Shown one piece after another: positions 36,101-44,290 of a DNA stretch of 55,809 bases. Position 1 is the stretch's first letter; each line of letters begins with the position of its first letter. The position numbers and the translations under genes were made by a program. The notes under the pieces are model-generated. The model was not told where the DNA came from. It worked only from the letters and a program-made list of their open reading frames with translations, and did not search any database. Source of the DNA: DATIJJ01 sp964612855 (GTDB taxonomy: Bacteria > Pseudomonadota > Gammaproteobacteria > DSM-16500); assembly GCA_964612855.1 (NCBI GenBank), contig CAZTDR010000007.1, positions 1-55,809 on the forward strand, written 5' to 3'.

Positions 36101-38897
36101 TGCACGCCAATAAAATAAATAAATTTTGATTCGTGATAAAAGAGCTATTAAAAATCTGGCTGATTAAATCAGTAGCTGATTGAAAATCTTTATTTGACAT
36201 GGGTACCAATTCAATTGCCCGTATATTTTGATCACGAATTTTAAAATGTATTCTCGCCACTTCTTGCATTATTGTCAGTATGGAGGGGTGACCAGGAACA
36301 CGTATATTAACTTCTTCCAATGACTTTAATCCTAAACTGATCGCTTCTTCATGCTTATTTAAAGTTGCCAACATTTCACACTGTAATTTATTAATTTCCA
36401 AGGATAAGAATAAGCTCGAAGCTTTTTCGAATAGAGCCTTGAATTCTTGATCAGCAAGAAAAAAATTACTTGTTAGATAGTGAGTTATGGCAAGTTCTTT
36501 ATGTATATCAAAATAATAGTTTTCTTGTATTGATGAGTTAAGTTGATCGAGGAGCGTTGCACTCGTTTGAAAGTATTCTTTAGCTTGTTGAAAAGCGGTC
36601 GATGCCTTTGCCTTTTTTCCTGCAATTAAATTTAATTTCATTAATGACAAAATTTCATTAGGATCGGTTACCAAAGATATACTATAGTTGAAATGATTTA
36701 AAATGTTAAAAATATTTTTACTATGATGAATAGACTTATCTGTTTTTAATAGTAAACTTCCAATTTGTAAATGTACCTTTTTTTTCTCTTCTTTGGGGAT
36801 AAGCTGATACGCAGCCTGTTGAATACGGTCATGGACAAAACAAAAATTAAATTTTACATTTGTTTTTGATGCGCTCTCATTTGAAATACTTTCAAACAAA
36901 TAAAAATTATCCGTTATTATAGTAATAAGACCGTATTCAAGCGCACTCATGAGGCCTTTAGTAGTCTCAGCAAGTGATGCGTTACTAACTATTGCTAACG
37001 TGGTTAAGTCAAATCGATGTCCAATGCAGGCCGCAAATTTTAAGGAATTTTGGCCTGCATAAGGTAATTCACAAATTCGTTTAACTAAGAGGTCAACAAC
37101 ATTGTCAGATACCGATATTTTCTGGATTTTTTGTATATCCCATTGCCAATGGTTTAATTGATAAGAGTAGGTCAATAATTTTTCATGATAAATTTTTTTC
37201 AATGATTCATTGATAAAAAATGGATTTCCATGTGTTTGATTCCATAGAAAGTGAGCCAATGGGACCATACGCTCACGAATATCATTTAAGCTGTCGGATA
37301 ATAGATCTTGTATATCTGTTTCATTTAATGGATTAAGCTTTAGTTGGTTAATTTTGATGCCTGCTTTTTCTAATTCTTGCATAATCAACGCTAAGGGATG
37401 ATCAAATGTAATTTCATTATCTCTATATGCCCCAATGATTAAAAAATAACGTGTTTCATCATTAGATATTAATGAATGCATTAATTTTAAGGAAGCGTTA
37501 TCGATCCATTGTAAATCATCAAAAAATATAACGAGTGGATGTTCACTTTTTGCAATTACTTTAATTAATTCTTGGAATAAAAATTGAAATCGGTTAAATG
37601 ATTCTTTAGTGGGAAGAGTTTTTGCTGGGGATTGTGGGCCAATAATAAGCTCCATGTTAGGAATAAGATCAATAATAATTTGGCCATTTTCTCCTAATAT
37701 TTGTAAAAATTCTTTGCGTAAACTTATTAGTTTTTTTTCAGGTTCATCTAAAAGCCGTTCTATGAGCTCTTTAAATGCTTCAATAAAACCACTATAAGGG
37801 ATAGAGCGCTGTAATTGATCATATTTGCCGCTTACAAAGTAACCTTTTTTTTTCGTAATAGGCTTATAAATTTCTTTGATCAACGAGGTTTTACCAATAC
37901 CTGAATAACCTGAAATGAGCAATAATTGGCTTTTTCCTTCCGTGACTTCTTCAAAAATTTGCTTTAATTGAGCAATTTCTTTTTCACGACCATATAATTT
38001 TTGTGAAATGATGAGATGATCTTGAATGTCTTCTTTAGCTAAGGGAAAAGAATCAATAGCATGTTCTTTCTCCCATATCATTTGGCATTTAATGAGGTCT
38101 GATTTAAGCCCAGCTGCACTAACATAACGTTCTTCAGGTAGCTTGGAAAGCAACTTTTCTATCATAATAGCTAAAATTCCAGGAACATTTTGATTCACTG
38201 TGTTTACAGCAACTGCTTTTTTGACAAGATGAGAATGGATTAAGTCTAAAATATCATCGGTTTGAAAAGGTAATGTTGCGGTTAGCATTTCGTATAAAGT
38301 GATTCCCAGCGAATAAAAATCTGTTCGATAATCAACAGAGTGATTCATCCGGCCTGTTTGCTCAGGTGAAAGATAAGCTAGATTCCCTTCAAGCTTATTT
38401 AGTGCAGTATTACTTTGAACTTTTTGAATAAACTGAGATGCAATACTTAAGTCTATTAAAGTTAATTTTTTAGTTTTTGGATTGATAACAATGTTATATG
38501 GATTAATATTTTTATGAATAATATTTTTTAAATGTAATTCATTAATCGCATCAACAATTTGAATACTTAAATTGAAAAATTCATCAATTGATAGAGGTTT
38601 ATTTGCTAAATATTCCTTTAGAAGCACCCCTTCTAAATCTTCTAACTCTAAAATTAGATGGTTAGAGTGAATATCTTTTTGTATCCCATAAGTATGAATC
38701 ACATTTGATAAATTTAAAATACTTAATAAATGATATTCATGTTCTAGTTCAGCTAAATGAATAGGAGATGGAGGATTTTGATTGCATATCTTTAAGATGA
38801 CTGGTTTCTTCTCATTTCTTTTGATGGCTCGAAATAAGGTAAAATGTGGAGTTTTTAAAAAAACTCCAGTGATTTTATAACCCTCAATCGATATCAC
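33174..38897 (-). CDS. Giant regulator: pseudokinase, AAA/STAND ATPase, helical repeats, GAF, GGDEF, EAL
   Basis: A 1907-residue soluble fusion. The Ser/Thr-kinase-like domain (about 8-270) has VILK with Lys36, but the HRD aspartate is replaced (HKNINPYN, Asn130), and DFG is DLS (149-151). An AAA_16/STAND ATPase domain follows, with Walker A GYSGIGKTS (330-338) and Walker B LVIFFDDLQWID. A long helical, TPR-like region (about 650-1280), a GAF domain (about 1300-1470) and a GGDEF domain come next. The GGDEF is intact (1558-1562) with a correctly placed RPVD I-site. The EAL domain has FEALLRW (EAL 1685-1687), ELTEN, LDDFG and VVAEGVEN, all expected for active phosphodiesterase. It starts 9 bases after the GAF-GGDEF gene and is probably co-transcribed. 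Signal inputs are unknown. Confidence 0.93.
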   Translation of the reverse strand: MISIEGYKITGVFLKTPHFTLFRAIKRNEKKPVILKICNQNPPSPIHLAELEHEYHLLSILNLSNVIHTYGIQKDIHSNHLILELEDLEGVLLKEYLANKPLSIDEFFNLSIQIVDAINELHLKNIIHKNINPYNIVINPKTKKLTLIDLSIASQFIQKVQSNTALNKLEGNLAYLSPEQTGRMNHSVDYRTDFYSLGITLYEMLTATLPFQTDDILDLIHSHLVKKAVAVNTVNQNVPGILAIMIEKLLSKLPEERYVSAAGLKSDLIKCQMIWEKEHAIDSFPLAKEDIQDHLIISQKLYGREKEIAQLKQIFEEVTEGKSQLLLISGYSGIGKTSLIKEIYKPITKKKGYFVSGKYDQLQRSIPYSGFIEAFKELIERLLDEPEKKLISLRKEFLQILGENGQIIIDLIPNMELIIGPQSPAKTLPTKESFNRFQFLFQELIKVIAKSEHPLVIFFDDLQWIDNASLKLMHSLISNDETRYFLIIGAYRDNEITFDHPLALIMQELEKAGIKINQLKLNPLNETDIQDLLSDSLNDIRERMVPLAHFLWNQTHGNPFFINESLKKIYHEKLLTYSYQLNHWQWDIQKIQKISVSDNVVDLLVKRICELPYAGQNSLKFAACIGHRFDLTTLAIVSNASLAETTKGLMSALEYGLITIITDNFYLFESISNESASKTNVKFNFCFVHDRIQQAAYQLIPKEEKKKVHLQIGSLLLKTDKSIHHSKNIFNILNHFNYSISLVTDPNEILSLMKLNLIAGKKAKASTAFQQAKEYFQTSATLLDQLNSSIQENYYFDIHKELAITHYLTSNFFLADQEFKALFEKASSLFLSLEINKLQCEMLATLNKHEEAISLGLKSLEEVNIRVPGHPSILTIMQEVARIHFKIRDQNIRAIELVPMSNKDFQSATDLISQIFNSSFITNQNLFILLACINVRLSLNYGRTESTSFAFYVYAFAIMHGLGWYQTALDFTELANKLALQYTDSPFEGKNGFILACFINPWRLPIEKSFSMALDCYQQCREFGDYVYGNYASLLIIMTASMMGKPVSEIRQYLKIRNSFINRSNANDFRQLTIFSNYFYDALEKPILNFDEVKLLEKSVLNTKNYSEISIFYTQAIKTCYLLSNFHEAIEFGKKFKKYAEYTSGALNYMEGFFYYVLSITAYYNNKKTAKFYFELFRTTIYFKKIAKWCPENFEHYKLLLLAEINRFKKSEILAIKLYNKSIELAKKRNAFNIAAISHERLGELYFELNADNAAMLNLVEAHSLYNKLEIKIKILSLEKSYPELLNKMNPITLTPLSNQDLSQENSNYSLDILSIIKATRAISSEIKLEKLLTKLLIILLQNAGADRGVFIEKEDSSWYIKAEGNVSTQKILLSRSSNLDDRIDLPLSLMRYVLRTEKARVIQSKDDFSILRNKDAYLNNANVKSILVIPIHHKGKLQSILYLENKTLNNVFTAEKIHTLQILSSQAAISLENARLYYLATHDPLTGLANRNLLYQTFESVIIKNTKRTIAILFFDLDNFKPINDSLGHAIGDKVLLYFSEQLKSSLRPVDLGVRLGGDEFVVMLNEIEINEVNEFSDRFLQRFKNPVDIHGNSIHLKLSIGISLFPIDGDNIIDLLKKADTALYRVKAQNKGSYQFYSSHLNLQVKSLSDQEHALWRAFEAKEFCVYYQPIFSAKNNKIVSFEALLRWNNPDKGIEEAKSFITLAEKSGLILPLTTFVLKTVCYQIKDWISENLAIVPIAINISGLQINKKNVISVIFPILQETQLDPRTLQFELTENIFIGSNDIILDQLNQLKSAGFKLILDDFGMEYSSLSYLRRLPVDKIKIPQTFIDQIGKSDVDEELISLIISIGHKLKLSVVAEGVENEEQVIFLKNKTIDELQGNYLGKPLDSIKSKILLDSIFNER

Positions 38898-38906
38898 ATT
38901 TGCTCC

Positions 38907-40490
38907 TCAACATCGGGAATTTTTTCCATCGGAAAATATGATTTGATTCCGTCCATTTTCTTTTGCTTGATAAAGTGCATTATCAGCAGCTATGAGTAAT
39001 TGATCTAAATCTTTTGCATGGGTGGGAAAAAAGGCAATACCCGCTGAAATCGTTAAAATACCAAGATCATTTTCTTTATATTTCAATTGAATTTGTTCGA
39101 CAGCTTGACGAATTTTTTCTGCCCTCATTGAGATGTCGCTGATCTTTGTTTCATGCAAGACAAGTAAAAATTCTTCTCCACCTAGCCGACATACTACTTC
39201 TCGTTCATCAACATGATTTTTTAATAATTCGGCCAATGTAGTTAAAACTAAATCCCCCGCATCATGACCATGTGTGTCATTAAATTTTTTAAAATGATCG
39301 ATATCAATCAACATAGCAGCTAGCTTAGTTTTATTCAAATTTGCGTAGACTATTTCGCGTTTAAAAGCGCTGGCTAAATAACGTCTGTTATATAAGCCCG
39401 TCAATGGATCACAAGTCGATTGATGACGTAGTGTTTGCCGTAATTTAATGTTGGCTAGACATAATGCGATTTGCTCAGCCATTCTAACGGCATACAATAA
39501 TTGCGTTTCAGACGCATTTATTGCGCTGATATTTTCTAAACATAATAAGCCGATTGTTTCACTTTGAGCATTGAGAGGTAAGCAAATGTGAGTGGCACCT
39601 TTTAAACTATTCTTTTTAAAATGAGGGCAGGTCACATCCACCATTGGATTATCTGTTACATAATACTGCCCACGACGCAGCGCCCAACAGTCTTCAGGTA
39701 GAAAATAACCTATTTCCGAAGAAGGGTCTTTCCAAGAAAGGACATGTTCCAATTGCTCGCGGGAAGCTGAAAGTAAATAAAGTGTGCCAGCGGATTCTGA
39801 AAAAATTTTTTGACAAAAACTTTTAATGATTGAATAGGCTTCTTCATAAGTTACGCAGGATTGTAGCATTCCATTCATTTTGCTGAATAATGTAAGCGTG
39901 TTATTATTTTGCTTTTGCTCATTTAATTTTTCTTCTAATTTGTCGTTGGCATTCTGAATACGCTCTGTGGCTTGTGCACGCGCTGTCAAATCGACCGACA
40001 CCGTTCTTTTTAATTCTAATAATGTCATGACTACCTTAGATAAGGTAGACAGCATTTTCTTTTGTTCTTCTGTGAGGGCTTTAGGTTCTTTATCAATTAC
40101 GCAAAGTGAACCTATTCTAAATCCTTCCGGCGTAGTTAAAGGCGATCCAGCATAGAAGCGAATTTCTGGCACTCCGGTTACAAAAGGATTGTCTAAAAAT
40201 CGTTGATCTTGCGTTGCATCTTTGACTTCCATAATATCGGAACCTAAGATAACATGCGCACAAAATGAAATATCTCGAGGAACTTCTTTAGTAGTAAGCC
40301 CATAGTTAGATTTTGTGAATTGTCTATTTTTATCTATCAGGCTAATTAATGATATGGGTGTTTGACAAATAGAAGCGGCCAAGTGCGTAATATCTTCAAA
40401 AATCTCTTCGCAAGGTGTATCTAAGATCTTATATTGTCTCAAGGCGGACAAACGCTCATCTTCGTTTTCAGGAATAGGAGCTGGTTGCAT
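38907..40490 (-). CDS. Soluble diguanylate cyclase: GAF-GAF-GGDEF
   Basis: A 527-residue cytosolic protein. The first GAF domain (about 20-165) has ERLSALRQYKILDTP, the usual opening of GAF-GGDEF proteins, and FYAGSPLTTPEGFRIGSLCV. The second GAF (about 205-355) has CWALRRGQYYV and CPHFKKN. The GGDEF domain (about 365-525) opens with DPLTGLYNRRYLASAF and has the active site CRLGGEEF near residue 436. The residues at the I-site position (DERE) are not RxxD, so feedback inhibition is not expected, unlike its neighbours. It ends 9 bases before the giant regulator. A GAGGATTCCTCT-type stretch upstream (AGAGGAATCCTCT) offers a ribosome site. Confidence 0.94.
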   Translation of the reverse strand: MQPAPIPENEDERLSALRQYKILDTPCEEIFEDITHLAASICQTPISLISLIDKNRQFTKSNYGLTTKEVPRDISFCAHVILGSDIMEVKDATQDQRFLDNPFVTGVPEIRFYAGSPLTTPEGFRIGSLCVIDKEPKALTEEQKKMLSTLSKVVMTLLELKRTVSVDLTARAQATERIQNANDKLEEKLNEQKQNNNTLTLFSKMNGMLQSCVTYEEAYSIIKSFCQKIFSESAGTLYLLSASREQLEHVLSWKDPSSEIGYFLPEDCWALRRGQYYVTDNPMVDVTCPHFKKNSLKGATHICLPLNAQSETIGLLCLENISAINASETQLLYAVRMAEQIALCLANIKLRQTLRHQSTCDPLTGLYNRRYLASAFKREIVYANLNKTKLAAMLIDIDHFKKFNDTHGHDAGDLVLTTLAELLKNHVDEREVVCRLGGEEFLLVLHETKISDISMRAEKIRQAVEQIQLKYKENDLGILTISAGIAFFPTHAKDLDQLLIAADNALYQAKENGRNQIIFSDGKNSRC

Positions 40491-40614
40491 AGAGGAATCC
40501 TCTCGTGCCTTTCATTATTGTAGTTTACCTCAAAAATGGAAGAAGAGAGGGGGAGTATTTATTTATAAAAAGAATCATATATGAGAATAAGGTCATATTT
40601 TGATCTTATTTTGC

Positions 40615-40645
40615 TGGCAGCCTTAGAATCAAGGGCTAATTGCCA
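40615..40645 (-). terminator. Possible hairpin after the export operon
   Basis: On the minus strand TGGCA, AGCC and their complements form a broken stem about 8-10 bases long just after the degenerate GGDEF-EAL gene. No T-run follows, so it may pause rather than end transcription into the downstream c-di-GMP genes. Confidence 0.3.
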
Positions 40646-40652
40646 ATATAAA

Positions 40653-42083
40653 TTAAGCCCCTGGTAATTCTGCACTAAATAATTTTCCCTGCATGATGAT
40701 ACAACCAAAGCTTTCTAATAGCTGCTTTTGATATTGACTTTCAACACCTTCGGCAACAATATTGATTTGCATTTCTGCGGCCAAACTCACTAATGTTTGT
40801 AAAATAGGTTCATATTCGTTTAAATCTTGTTTTTCTTTAATTAAGTGCGCATCAATTTTTAAATAGGTAACAGGTAATTTGGTTATTTTATGAATAGCTA
40901 ATCGACCTAAAGCAAAAAGACTCAATCCAATTTGAATATTGATTCCAGCTAATAGAACGAATGATTTTTCAATAGAATCGCTATTTTTTGATAAGTTTCT
41001 TTCTACCACTTCAAATATGATTTCCTTAGGATCTAATTTAAATTCTTGCAATATTTGGGTGATGCGAAAAATAAATTGCGGATCTTGAATTTGATTGTAA
41101 GTCACGTCAATAATTAAATTTTTTAAATTCAATTCATCATTACGCCATTGTTGAAATTGCGTAGCGGCATTGCGTATTAACCATTCCCAAATGTCGATGG
41201 CTTTTTTACAATTTTCGGCGATTCTTGCAAAATCTACAAAAGCAATATCACCATGTTCTGGTATATGCAGAACCGGACTTGCTTGGATAGCCACGACTTC
41301 GCCGGTTGCGGTGTTAATTTGCGGTTGGTAATTAATGGTTAAATAATTTAAAAAATCGTCTGCGGAAAATACGGCATGAATGCTTAATTCACGCTGACCT
41401 AATGCATGCATTTCTTCACGATAAAATTTGTAATTACCTTTACCTAATTTTTTTGCTTGACTCAGTGCATCATTAGCATTTTTTAATAGAGTTTGCGCAT
41501 CATGACCGTCATCGGGATAAATGGCTACGCCTACGCTGCCTGTCAGCATGATTTGTTTGTCTTCAATAACAAAAGGAGTTAAAACGCAATCGAGTGTACG
41601 CTGTGCCACATAGGCTGCTGTTTCTGGTGAGACCAATTGTGGCAGTAAGATAATAAATTTTTGGCCAGCAAATCGTGTCAGTGTGTCAATTTGACGAATA
41701 ACTTTCTGTAATCGCTTACTAACTTCAATAATGACTTTATCTCCGGTTTCATAGCCGTATTTATCATTAATTGTTTTAAAATCATCTATATCAAATAACA
41801 TAATGGCAAAGGTTCTATCAGAGCGTCCGCTTTGATGAATTGCTTGGGTTAACCGATCTTCAAATGCTTCTCGTGCTGGAAGATTGGTTAAGGAATCCAA
41901 CAGAATTTTCCCTGTAAAATCGTTATTGATACCGCCTGTTTCCAAAGAAAATTCGTCTTTGCTATTTGATCTTTTAGCGTCTCGGGAAGCGTACTTATAA
42001 ATATGTTTAATTTCGGCTTTCAGTTTCACTATCCATAAGCTCAAGCACGCTATCACGATTAAAAATATAAGTTCCAATAGCAC
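40653..42083 (-). CDS. Degenerate GGDEF-EAL protein, probable c-di-GMP receptor
   Basis: A 476-residue protein with one N-terminal membrane helix (about 2-20) followed by GGDEF and EAL folds. The cyclase site is AGQKF (139-143) in place of GGDEF. The phosphodiesterase signature is QAS (267-269) in place of EAL, and the metal-binding DDFG becomes LSLFALG (387-393). Both catalytic centres are therefore likely dead. The I-site RQID (130-133) is kept at the correct distance, as are K409, VAEGVES (443-449) and QGKLFS. This pattern fits a c-di-GMP binding protein rather than an enzyme. It starts 13 bases after the M50-HlyD gene, so it belongs to the export operon and may gate it. Confidence 0.9.
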   Translation of the reverse strand: MLLELIFLIVIACLSLWIVKLKAEIKHIYKYASRDAKRSNSKDEFSLETGGINNDFTGKILLDSLTNLPAREAFEDRLTQAIHQSGRSDRTFAIMLFDIDDFKTINDKYGYETGDKVIIEVSKRLQKVIRQIDTLTRFAGQKFIILLPQLVSPETAAYVAQRTLDCVLTPFVIEDKQIMLTGSVGVAIYPDDGHDAQTLLKNANDALSQAKKLGKGNYKFYREEMHALGQRELSIHAVFSADDFLNYLTINYQPQINTATGEVVAIQASPVLHIPEHGDIAFVDFARIAENCKKAIDIWEWLIRNAATQFQQWRNDELNLKNLIIDVTYNQIQDPQFIFRITQILQEFKLDPKEIIFEVVERNLSKNSDSIEKSFVLLAGINIQIGLSLFALGRLAIHKITKLPVTYLKIDAHLIKEKQDLNEYEPILQTLVSLAAEMQINIVAEGVESQYQKQLLESFGCIIMQGKLFSAELPGA

Positions 42084-42096
42084 AGTCTACCTCCTC

Positions 42097-44277
42097 TTAA
42101 AAACCACTTTGTTTAACCCAGAGTGTTTTAAATTCATAAAAAAAGCGCGATGCATAAGATGTTGGTTTTGTCTCAATAACAAAAGTTCCTCTTTCAATTT
42201 GCTCAATTGGAACAGGTTGTTTTGCTTTTAGTAATACGCGATAAACTGAGTTGACCGGTATATGTTCATTTTTATCGGAAACAACGGCAGGAATATCACC
42301 GCCGACTTCAGTGCTGTTAAAGCAAGGTGTTTCAACAACCAAACTTTCTTCTTTATCAATTTTGACTTCAGATGAATAAGGGCACGTTAGAGCATTTTGA
42401 TTGGTGACCTCAATAGACGTAATCTTAACAGAAATTTTAGGTTCGCTGAGATCATGAGGGTAAAAATAACCGGTTAAGCCTGTTTTTAGCGAGTTAATTT
42501 CCATTTGAGAAACGTAACCTTCACCTAATAATTGGTTTGGATTAATCACATCGCCTATCCATTGATCTTTCATTAATATAGCGCCTGGATGTAAATCATA
42601 ATCCATTTCCATGACTATTCCATCAAATGGCACGGATAACATTAATCGATTGTGTAAGCTTAATAGTTTTTTATATTCTACGCTTTGTTTGCTGATGTCG
42701 GATAATAAAATGCCTCTGTTAACGCTATACTCGGGATTAATCGTTGAGCGTCTATACTCTTCCATTTTTTTTGTGTAATTTAAAATCGACTCTTTTAGCA
42801 AATCGTCTAATTCAGTTGAGCGCAGTTTTACGATAGTCTGATCGGCTTTAAAGGGCGTTCCTTTTGCGGGTAATGTTGAAATAAGAATGCTATCGGTTGG
42901 AACGATTAAAAACTGATGTGCATAACTCATGGTACCCGGTAATTTAATGCTTTCGCTCATTGGAACGACGAAAATAAGCAGCAGCATGCAAGTAGCGGCA
43001 AGAGTGATTTTTGTGCGTAAATTTAAAGAAAACTTATCTTTGAAATGGACCCAGGTTTGAATTTCAGAATAAATCGGTCCTAATATAAAATAAAATAATT
43101 CAACGACAAATAATACAATCCCAACCGCCTTAATGAAGAAATGATATACCATTAACGCGATACCAAAATAAACTCCTAGACGATAAATCCAGGTGAAGAG
43201 CGAATAAGCAACTAAAAAATAGTGCATTTTTTTAGTAAAAACCTCTGGCGGAGGATCCGCCCAGTGAAATAGCCAGCGACGAATTTGCCAGCGTGTTAGC
43301 GCGAAAGCCCGCGGCTGTAAATTAGGCATTTTTAAAAAATCAGCCAGTACATAATAGCCATCGAAGCGCATGAATGGGCTGACATTAATCAATAAACTTG
43401 CTACCCAGTTTATTGCGACTGTCATATAGGCGATGGATTTGATCGTTGTATCGTTGGTGCTGCACCAGATGAGAAGGGCGATGATAGTGACATATGTCTC
43501 AACCCACATGCCAGCCAGCGCAATTTGCATCCTTTTTTTGCTGTTTAAAGACCAACTCAATGTGGTGTCTGTATAGAGAACAGGCCAAAAAACTAAGAAA
43601 GCAACCCCTAGAGAGGGAACCGGCACACCAAATCGTTTACACATATAGGCATGACCCAATTCGTGACATAACTTACAAATTGAGTAGGCAATGAAATAAA
43701 AGAATAATCCTTGCCAAGTAAATAAAGTGGCAAACGTATGAGTGAATTTTTCCCAGTGAATGCTGAGTTGATAAAGTCCAATTATTAATAGAACACTCAT
43801 AATAATGCCGAGTGTTTTGCTAAACAAAAAGTCTCCAATTTTTCTTGTCCGATCTAGAAATTTGTCAGGGTGCAGTAAAGGGACTCTAAAAAATAAGTAA
43901 TAACTAATTAACCAACTAAATGCATTGTCATTCTTAAATATTTTTTGCTCTTTGGCCGTCTTATAAATTTGGTAGCCACTTTGTTGAATCAAATAATTAC
44001 TTGTCAAAAATCGTAGAAAATTTTCTACATCATTTTTATCCACAGCGAGGGTAGTGCCTTGATTAACAGCTGAAACTAACTCATCTGCATCCCCGATGGA
44101 CCAGCGCTCTAGAAGTTCATACTCTATCCAGCCAATAATAAAAAATTTATTACGGGCTGTATCTTGAATAAGCCATTCGGGTTTTCCTTCTGCATTATAT
44201 TCATTAAAACGAAACGTAATACCCGGCCGCAGAGGAGGGAGTTTGAGGGGCTTATTTTCTGTTGTTGAAAGCGTCAT
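42097..44277 (-). CDS. M50 site-2-protease-like membrane protein fused to HlyD-type adaptor
   Basis: A 726-residue membrane protein. The cytosolic N-terminus (about 1-120) is followed by a membrane core of six or more helices holding the zinc motif HELGH (about 202-206) and the partner motif NVSPFMRFDGYYVLADF. A last helix (TLAATCMLLLIFVVPM region) leads into a periplasmic HlyD-like part with SIKLPGTMSYAHQFLIVPTD and VPFDGIVMEMDYDLHPGA. Related fusions occur in gene sets with HlyD and TolC proteins. I chose the ATG (MTLSTTENKP) preceded by CAGGGGAAAAGC; an ATG 29 codons upstream overlaps the previous gene and is less likely. It could cleave a transmembrane substrate or help push it through the inner membrane. 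No ABC transporter is nearby. Confidence 0.9.
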   Translation of the reverse strand: MTLSTTENKPLKLPPLRPGITFRFNEYNAEGKPEWLIQDTARNKFFIIGWIEYELLERWSIGDADELVSAVNQGTTLAVDKNDVENFLRFLTSNYLIQQSGYQIYKTAKEQKIFKNDNAFSWLISYYLFFRVPLLHPDKFLDRTRKIGDFLFSKTLGIIMSVLLIIGLYQLSIHWEKFTHTFATLFTWQGLFFYFIAYSICKLCHELGHAYMCKRFGVPVPSLGVAFLVFWPVLYTDTTLSWSLNSKKRMQIALAGMWVETYVTIIALLIWCSTNDTTIKSIAYMTVAINWVASLLINVSPFMRFDGYYVLADFLKMPNLQPRAFALTRWQIRRWLFHWADPPPEVFTKKMHYFLVAYSLFTWIYRLGVYFGIALMVYHFFIKAVGIVLFVVELFYFILGPIYSEIQTWVHFKDKFSLNLRTKITLAATCMLLLIFVVPMSESIKLPGTMSYAHQFLIVPTDSILISTLPAKGTPFKADQTIVKLRSTELDDLLKESILNYTKKMEEYRRSTINPEYSVNRGILLSDISKQSVEYKKLLSLHNRLMLSVPFDGIVMEMDYDLHPGAILMKDQWIGDVINPNQLLGEGYVSQMEINSLKTGLTGYFYPHDLSEPKISVKITSIEVTNQNALTCPYSSEVKIDKEESLVVETPCFNSTEVGGDIPAVVSDKNEHIPVNSVYRVLLKAKQPVPIEQIERGTFVIETKPTSYASRFFYEFKTLWVKQSGF

Positions 44278-44290
44278 GCTTTTCCCCTGC

